NCBI GenBank assembly: GCA_965226025.1
Contig: CBDDCD010000001.1
Coordinates: 1,984,001-2,048,000, forward strand
Length of the DNA: 64,000 nt
Direction of reading: 5' to 3'
Source of the DNA: Moanibacter sp965226025
GTDB lineage: Bacteria; Verrucomicrobiota; Verrucomicrobiia; Opitutales; UBA2987
Below the pieces are notes generated by a model, which was not told where the DNA came from, did not search any database, and saw nothing but the letters and a program-made list of their open reading frames with translations. This document shows, piece after piece, positions 59,804-64,000 of this stretch (position 1 is its first letter; every line of letters starts with the position of its first letter). Both the position numbers and the translations under genes were made by a program.

Positions 59804-60061
59804 TTACCATCGTACCTGATTTCCAAAATACTGAAACTGACTTTCCTGAGGTTTGAAGCCTGCCTGAATCGTTGAAGATACAGCATCTTCATTCTCTTTC
59901 GCCCAGGAAGCGGGATCGTCGCGATCCATACCCATCACTTCCCACATCGTTGCTTCTGCCCGCCGAGCCACCGATTCCGTAATGAGACCCGATCCGAGAA
60001 GGAAGCCGTCACGGTGATACTGGGATACAACGTTCTCAGAAAGAGGATCGATCTTTCTCAT
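59804..60061 (-). pseudogene. N-terminal stub of a PhyH dioxygenase
   Basis: An 85-codon frame with SENVVSQYHRDGFLLGSGLI and SVARRAEATMWEVMGMDRDD, the N-terminal helices of PhyH proteins. It ends at FQYFGNQVRW with no Fe(II) ligand. A conserved protein of this family should continue for about 180 more residues. The frame could be the start of a gene whose remainder was deleted. It is the second such stub (see 49978-50160). Confidence 0.65.
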
Positions 60062-60308
60062 TGTCCAAAGCCTGACGGTGGCTCGACGGCTTAGCACAGC
60101 CCAACTAGCCGGGTTGAGCCAGGTGTCGGTACTCCGCAAGGTGGTAGGGCGTGGCCTCTGGACGCGCCGTTCTCCGATTGACGGGCCGGTAACTCAATAG
60201 ACAACGATTCCCCATCGGTTATTTTCCTATCAGTCGGCACCTCTCCTTATTCCATCGGCAATTCTTCCGAACTACGAATCACTAATTTGGTAGCAGCTTC
60301 GCTGCCCC

Positions 60309-60339
60309 AGTTTAATTCGTGGCTTCCACGAATTAAACT
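60309..60339 (-). terminator. Hairpin downstream of the enolase-superfamily gene
   Basis: 14-base perfect arms AGTTTAATTCGTGG / CCACGAATTAAACT with a 3-base loop, ending 1 base before the stop codon of the gene at 60341. There is no U-run in the direction of transcription, so factor-independent termination is uncertain. It may stabilise the mRNA end. Confidence 0.4.
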
Positions 60340-60340
60340 C

Positions 60341-61480
60341 TCACAGCGCCGCCGTTCGCGTCTTTTCAAAATAGTCCCGATCCCACTCCGCTCCCCAGCC
60401 CGGCGCATCCGGAGGAGCAATGCTCCCGTTTTCTGGAACCGGTGGATTGACCAGTCCAATCTCCTTGCCTGCCTCGTCACGTGACCCGTTAGGGAAATAT
60501 TCGTAGTAGCTGGTGTTCCCGATCGCGCACATCATGTTGGCGTGCACCAACCCGAATAGGCCCCCGGGTCCATTCAATTCCACGGTAGTGTTGTGCAATT
60601 CGGCCAGGTGGGCCAACTTCATCAGCGAGGTGACTCCGTGCCGAGCGTTGGCCCGAACGCGATCTGTTGCTCCGTTAATCAACCAGGTGGCGCTCAGTTT
60701 TAGATCGTGCATCATCGTTTCGAGCGCCATAACGGAGACATCCAAGGCGGCACAGAGCCGTTGTAAAGGAATCATATCCCGGTCCGGTAGCGGCTCTTCG
60801 AACCAGAGAAAATCAAGTCGCTCCAAGGCCCTCCCCACCTGCACGGCCTCCTCGAACGTATAGGTGCAACCGGCCGCGTCGTGCAAAAGATCGACGTCCG
60901 GTCCGACGGATTCGCGAACGGCTTCAAACCAGGTGATGTTTTCTCGGCACCTTTCGCCAAAGTGGTCCTTTAACGCAGGAAAGCCCATGTCCAATGCCCG
61001 GCGCGCATCGTCGATCGCTGCTTCTATGGTATTCCCGCCGTAGTTATAGTAAGCCGGGGCCTGAGAGCGCGCTCTACCGAGCAACCGGCAGACCGGCAAC
61101 TTCGCCGCCTTTCCCGCGATATCCCAGAGGCAGTTATCGAAGGCGCCAAACCAACCCGGGCGGGTGAACATGAAGCGCGTTGCGTAGCTCAGTTTCGAAT
61201 TAAGACGCTCGCGATCGAAAGGATCCTCACCAACCGCAAGGTAGCGCAGCTGATCCAAGTCGCTAGGCACCATCTTTCGATAGCGAGCGTCGCCTACCGT
61301 ACACATGCCTTCGATGCCGTCGTCCGTCAGCACGTGCATCACATGAATAACTCCTGGGGCCTGCGAGCGATCCGCTTGAGACCAGCGACGCCAGGCGCCC
61401 TCCTCCACTTCGGTCATGTTGAAGCGTGCGGTCTCGCCCGTCTGCTCAAAGACGGAAAGAGTGATGGATTCAATCTTCAT
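60341..61480 (-). CDS. Enolase-superfamily (mandelate racemase/muconate-lactonizing type) enzyme
   Basis: A 379-residue MR/MLE-type enzyme. Metal ligands lie in DLLHDAAGC (Asp), LWFEEPLPD (Glu) and VMALETMMHD (Glu). The base Lys is in FPALKDHFGER (K-D-H). The region that holds the general-base His in other members, VELHGG, reads VELNGPGGLF, with Asn, so the usual His may be lost or supplied by another residue. The capping domain includes GVIHVMHVLTDDGIEGMCTV. It is 36 bases from the malate dehydrogenase-like gene on the same strand, which is transcribed first, and likely in its operon. Confidence 0.85.
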   Translation of the reverse strand: MKIESITLSVFEQTGETARFNMTEVEEGAWRRWSQADRSQAPGVIHVMHVLTDDGIEGMCTVGDARYRKMVPSDLDQLRYLAVGEDPFDRERLNSKLSYATRFMFTRPGWFGAFDNCLWDIAGKAAKLPVCRLLGRARSQAPAYYNYGGNTIEAAIDDARRALDMGFPALKDHFGERCRENITWFEAVRESVGPDVDLLHDAAGCTYTFEEAVQVGRALERLDFLWFEEPLPDRDMIPLQRLCAALDVSVMALETMMHDLKLSATWLINGATDRVRANARHGVTSLMKLAHLAELHNTTVELNGPGGLFGLVHANMMCAIGNTSYYEYFPNGSRDEAGKEIGLVNPPVPENGSIAPPDAPGWGAEWDRDYFEKTRTAAL

Positions 61481-61516
61481 TGATCAGGGAATAACTGAGC
61501 GAACTCCAACAGATAC

Positions 61517-62566
61517 TTAGCTGATCTCCGGCGCCTGCACCCCCAGCTCCTTTGCCACCTCGACGATGTCCTTCCACACTGGCCCGGGCAGCTCGATACC
61601 CTCTTTCAAGCGTCGTTCTCGGGTCTCCTCTTCAATTTCTCCCGGGGCGTAAATTCTATTGAATCCAGGTAAAGGTCTGGCGGAGCAGACCCAGTCCCTA
61701 AGCCCCTCAACCTCGTCCTTGTAGGTATCGAGGTCGGTGAAAGCCTCGATATCGATGGCCAGGATCATGGTTCCTCCCCCGCCGCCTTTCTCCGGGCCCT
61801 TGGTGCACCCGGCGCGAGTAAGCGGGCCGACCAGCATCTCTACCATCATCCCCAAGCCGAATCCCTTGTGACCGAACTGCATGCCGCCTAGAGGCAGCAC
61901 CGCGTTATCCTCGACATTCTGGTATTGGTTGTAGTCAGTAACGTACTTCCCTTCGTGATCGATGAGCCATCCTTCCGGCAAGGGCTGTTCGCGAATAATC
62001 TTCTGCAGAATCTTGCCTCCCGCAACCACCGTCATCGTCATATCGAGCATGAAGGGAGGACCGTTTCGCCGGGGAGCGGCAAAGGCGATCGGTTCGGGAC
62101 GCAGGCGCCGATCCGCGCTGCCGAAGGGTGCCAAGAACATGCCGCCGCCGTTCAACCAGACCATACCCAACATGCCCTGCCGGGCGATCCGAGGCGGATA
62201 ATCCCCCAACCGGCAGATGTGCGTGACATTGCGAAGGCCAACGAATCCAAAAGTGGATTGGCGCGCCTTCTCCACAGCCAGATCGGCGGCTCGGGTGCAG
62301 GCGACGATTCCATCCGCGCCTTTCCCATCGATGATGATCAAGGAGGGATTTTCGTGCAGGACCTCGCGGTCCTCCCAGCGTTGGTAATCACTCTTCATCC
62401 GCCGCGCATACCGGGGCAGAAAGGTCGTGCCGTGAGAATCGTGCCCGACGAGATTGTTGTCCACCACGTGGTCGGCCACGATGCGGGCATCATCTTCGGG
62501 GACTCCCGTAGCGGCGAAGATCTCATGACTGAGTCGGCGTAGAACGTTTTCTTGAACAATGGGCAT
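61517..62566 (-). CDS. Malate/L-lactate dehydrogenase (Ldh_2/YlbC family)
   Basis: A 349-residue NAD(P)-dependent dehydrogenase of the Ldh_2 family (malate, L-lactate, ureidoglycolate or 2-keto-acid reduction). The hallmarks VGHDSHGTTFLPRYARRMKS (41-60), the strand DMTMTVVAGGKI (near 175) and PLGGMQFGHKGFGLGMMVEM are present. The invariant GHDSHG segment binds the substrate. AGGAAAGAAAGCC precedes the ATG at 62566. It is upstream of and probably cotranscribed with the enolase-superfamily gene, consistent with reducing the keto acid that a dehydratase makes. Confidence 0.87.
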   Translation of the reverse strand: MPIVQENVLRRLSHEIFAATGVPEDDARIVADHVVDNNLVGHDSHGTTFLPRYARRMKSDYQRWEDREVLHENPSLIIIDGKGADGIVACTRAADLAVEKARQSTFGFVGLRNVTHICRLGDYPPRIARQGMLGMVWLNGGGMFLAPFGSADRRLRPEPIAFAAPRRNGPPFMLDMTMTVVAGGKILQKIIREQPLPEGWLIDHEGKYVTDYNQYQNVEDNAVLPLGGMQFGHKGFGLGMMVEMLVGPLTRAGCTKGPEKGGGGGTMILAIDIEAFTDLDTYKDEVEGLRDWVCSARPLPGFNRIYAPGEIEEETRERRLKEGIELPGPVWKDIVEVAKELGVQAPEIS

Positions 62567-62895
62567 GGCTTTCTTCCTTTCCTAGTGGTTCCAATCAGAT
62601 GGTCACGGCATTCGTTTCACGAAAGTGCTTCCGATGCAATCGGCAAACCGGGAGCCGAGCCTGATCTCGTCCCCACCAAGAACGCCTACTTTCGGAGGGG
62701 CGCAGCCCGTGGGGCAGATTTGTAATCTGCCTTCCCCATGTTGAGCAGCTGAGCAGATTACAAATCTGCTCCACACGGGACTCCGTGAATAGGCCCCTGG
62801 TTTGGTTATCGTTCCACAAAGGAGAAACCTCCGGAAACTCCCAGGATTCAATAAGGCTCGACCTCGCCCATCCACACCGCAGGATTGACACCACT
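62567..62895. other. Divergent gap with an inverted repeat
   Basis: About 330 bases between divergent genes. It holds the inverted repeat 62706-62779. Frames reading through it are repeat-derived. The promoters of both genes must lie here but no consensus pair stands out. Confidence 0.45.
62706..62779. repeat. Inverted repeat with internal GCAGATT-TGTAATCTGC palindromes
   Basis: The left arm 62706-62730 (CCCGTGGGGCAGATTTGTAA...) and right arm 62753-62779 (GCAGATTACAAATCTGCTCC...) are complementary with small gaps, and each contains its own hairpin-forming GCAGATT...AATCTGC. It is of the same general REPIN-like design as 30389-30453 but a different family. Confidence 0.7.
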
Positions 62896-63513
62896 ATGCA
62901 CATTATTGCAGTCGGCTGCGAATATTCCGGGGTCAGCACCTTGATCGATGGGATCCATCAGTGGGGTCGAGAGCGGGGCATCAATCATCATTTGGACGAT
63001 CATTTCACAATCCCCGACGCAATGCACCTCGCGCCCGAAGAGCAGAAAGCCATGCTCGCGATGATGCCCGCCATCAAAGAGCGCTTCCAGCGCTTCCAAA
63101 TCGCCTATCATGTCGTGCTTCTGCATAAGTACGAACATATGCTGTTGGGCGGATTCCATATCGAGGAGATCGTCTACGGGCCTAAATACTACTACCCGGG
63201 GATCAACATCCAGATTCGAGAGTATGAGCCGCAGTTTCCGGCAGACACTATACTGGTGCACCTGCACTCGAGTCCCGATGTGATCCGTTCGCGCATGGCT
63301 TCCGATCCACACCCCCACCAACTCGTCCCTTCCAGCGACGTGGAGGAGATCCTGGAACGATTCGAGACCGAGGTCCGCTCCTCGTGGATAAAACGTGGGT
63401 TTGCAATCGATACCTCCGATCTGACGCCGGAATCGCTGTTGCAGACTTTCCTCGAAAAATCGGTCCCTTTTCTCAGCACAGAAGACGGAAATACACGGTT
63501 GCTCCTCGGCTAG
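62896..63513 (+). CDS. P-loop-like nucleotide-binding protein with a missing Walker-A lysine
   Basis: A 205-residue protein that begins MHIIAVGCEYSGVSTLIDGI. G-C-E-Y-S-G-V-S-T has the shape of a Walker A loop, G-x4-G-K-[ST], but the Lys is Val (GTC). The rest is acidic and helical, with HHLDDHFTIPDAMHLAPEEQ and VLVHLHSSPDVIRSRMASDP-type strands like a small kinase or nucleotidyltransferase. ATG 62896 follows a gap with a weak AGGA; the 37 upstream codons in the open frame are repeat sequence. No pathway is evident. It may be an inactive kinase or a non-nucleotide binder. Confidence 0.6.
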   Translation: MHIIAVGCEYSGVSTLIDGIHQWGRERGINHHLDDHFTIPDAMHLAPEEQKAMLAMMPAIKERFQRFQIAYHVVLLHKYEHMLLGGFHIEEIVYGPKYYYPGINIQIREYEPQFPADTILVHLHSSPDVIRSRMASDPHPHQLVPSSDVEEILERFETEVRSSWIKRGFAIDTSDLTPESLLQTFLEKSVPFLSTEDGNTRLLLG

Positions 63514-63540
63514 ACAGAAAATCCTCCGGATTTTCTGTCT
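63512..63540 (+). terminator. Hairpin at the end of the P-loop-like gene
   Basis: 13-base perfect arms AGACAGAAAATCC / GGATTTTCTGTCT with a 3-base loop, beginning inside the TAG stop of the P-loop-like gene. The 3' arm has TTTTC but no long U-run follows. It may act as a weak terminator or 3' stabiliser. Confidence 0.45.
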
Positions 63541-63663
63541 ATATGCAGGAATTTGGGACTTCACTTTCCGAGATTCTTTTCGTATTTGATGATACGTTTA
63601 TTTGGCAGAACTCACACGCCCCAAGGGCGAGCAAGAGAGAACAAGGACAGCGGAGAAAGATAA

Positions 63664-64000
63664 ATGGCCCACCTAACTAGCGAACAGATCGAGCATTTCA
63701 ACAAATACGGCTACGTCGTGGCTGAGAACGTCATCGCGGATGAAGCCCTCGACGCGGTGATCGATGAATACGGCGAGGTCCTCGACAATCTCATCAATGA
63801 TCTCCACGAGCAAGGAAAGCTGGGGGATCGTTTCGAAAATCTGGAATTCGGGGATCGAGTTATCGCGCTCACTGAGGCTACCGGTGCTGTCTACAATCAG
63901 TACTTCGACTTTTCTCTACCTTTCCAGAATGTGGCGCCGGACGCACCTTTTTGGACCGGACCCGCCGTCCTCAACCTGTTTACCCACGAAGGGCTCTTGG
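63664..64000 (+). CDS. PhyH family dioxygenase, N-terminal part (cut by window end)
   Basis: The frame from ATG 63664 stays open to the window edge. MAHLTSEQIEHFNKYGYVVA followed by ENVIADEALDAVIDEYGEVL is the standard PhyH N-terminus, with the F-x-x-x-G-Y/F-x-V motif. The Fe(II) ligands lie beyond the edge. GGAGA 8 bases upstream of the ATG supports the start. It follows the P-loop-like gene after a hairpin and is one of at least five full or partial PhyH genes here. The remainder is unseen. Confidence 0.8.
   Translation, partial: MAHLTSEQIEHFNKYGYVVAENVIADEALDAVIDEYGEVLDNLINDLHEQGKLGDRFENLEFGDRVIALTEATGAVYNQYFDFSLPFQNVAPDAPFWTGPAVLNLFTHEGLL

Noticed and set aside
60309..60339. A definite rho-independent terminator after the enolase-superfamily gene
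   Set aside because: The stem is perfect but no U-run follows in the transcribed direction, so only a low-confidence call is given.
1..64000. CRISPR arrays, tRNA and rRNA genes
   Set aside because: No regularly spaced direct repeats, cloverleaf-like stretches or rRNA-like sequence were seen on reading through. A tool-based scan was not possible.

Overview
Sixty-four kilobases of a bacterial chromosome, probably from an uncultured environmental member of the PVC group. The best taxonomic clue is the FG-GAP protein at 5550-7694. Its C-terminus has a DPDRDGRSNHFEF-type calcium loop followed by a short beta domain ending in FLRVRAL, a layout I know mainly from Verrucomicrobiota exoproteins. The many stand-alone PhyH dioxygenases, sulfatases, enolase-superfamily enzymes and Gfo/Idh/MocA oxidoreductases fit a marine or soil heterotroph, but such sets also occur in Poribacteria, Latescibacteria and SAR202, so the phylum is an inference. 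I see no rRNA, tRNA, CRISPR array or replication origin.

Layout. (1) 1-4250 is visibly richer in A+T than the rest. It carries a metallophosphoesterase, a membrane-anchored and catalytically degenerate 5'-nucleotidase-like protein fused to a helical repeat region but split by an in-frame TAG, and a second membrane-anchored protein. A relic of a REP-associated transposase lies at its right edge. (2) 4.6-12.7 kb holds housekeeping and surface genes: a second metallophosphoesterase, an FG-GAP beta-propeller, a frameshifted DUF4126/zinc-ribbon membrane protein, an AsmA-like protein, a SMUG-type uracil-DNA glycosylase and a metallo-beta-lactamase-fold hydrolase. (3) 12.8-35.5 kb is a catabolic region: Gfo/Idh/MocA, PhyH, nitrilase, MFS transporter, amidase, CehA-like metallohydrolase, sulfatase, SDR, haloacetate-dehalogenase-like hydrolase, TauD, UxuA-like isomerase, a GH43/32-like propeller and an enolase-superfamily enzyme. 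(4) An IS1634-type insertion sequence sits at 35.8-37.7 kb. (5) 37.8-45.2 kb has a GH32-like enzyme with an MFS transporter, two tandem Phd/PIN toxin-antitoxin modules, a DUF2442/DUF4160 pair, a VOC protein and a peroxiredoxin. (6) 46.5-64 kb returns to catabolism: three more enolase-superfamily enzymes, PhyH enzymes and fragments, MsrA, two related amidohydrolases with a Rieske ferredoxin, a ThuA-like protein, a second sulfatase, a malate/lactate dehydrogenase and a P-loop-like protein whose Walker lysine is absent. A further PhyH gene runs off the right edge.

Most catabolic genes are single or in pairs on alternating strands, separated by repeat-rich gaps. That suggests gene-by-gene acquisition rather than one long operon. 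Their families (sulfate-ester cleavage, sugar-acid dehydration, polyol and sugar oxidation, amide and nitrile hydrolysis, alpha-ketoglutarate hydroxylation, dehalogenation) would together strip substituents from complex carbohydrates, osmolytes and xenobiotic-like compounds. No substrate can be fixed from sequence alone.

The gaps hold at least five families of dispersed palindromic repeats, including REPIN-like doublets with 24-bp arms, a 44-bp loopless palindrome and a 199-bp doubly nested palindrome. Several genes are decaying: an in-frame stop, two frameshifts, two PhyH N-terminal stubs and the transposase relic. Single-base lesions could also be assembly errors.
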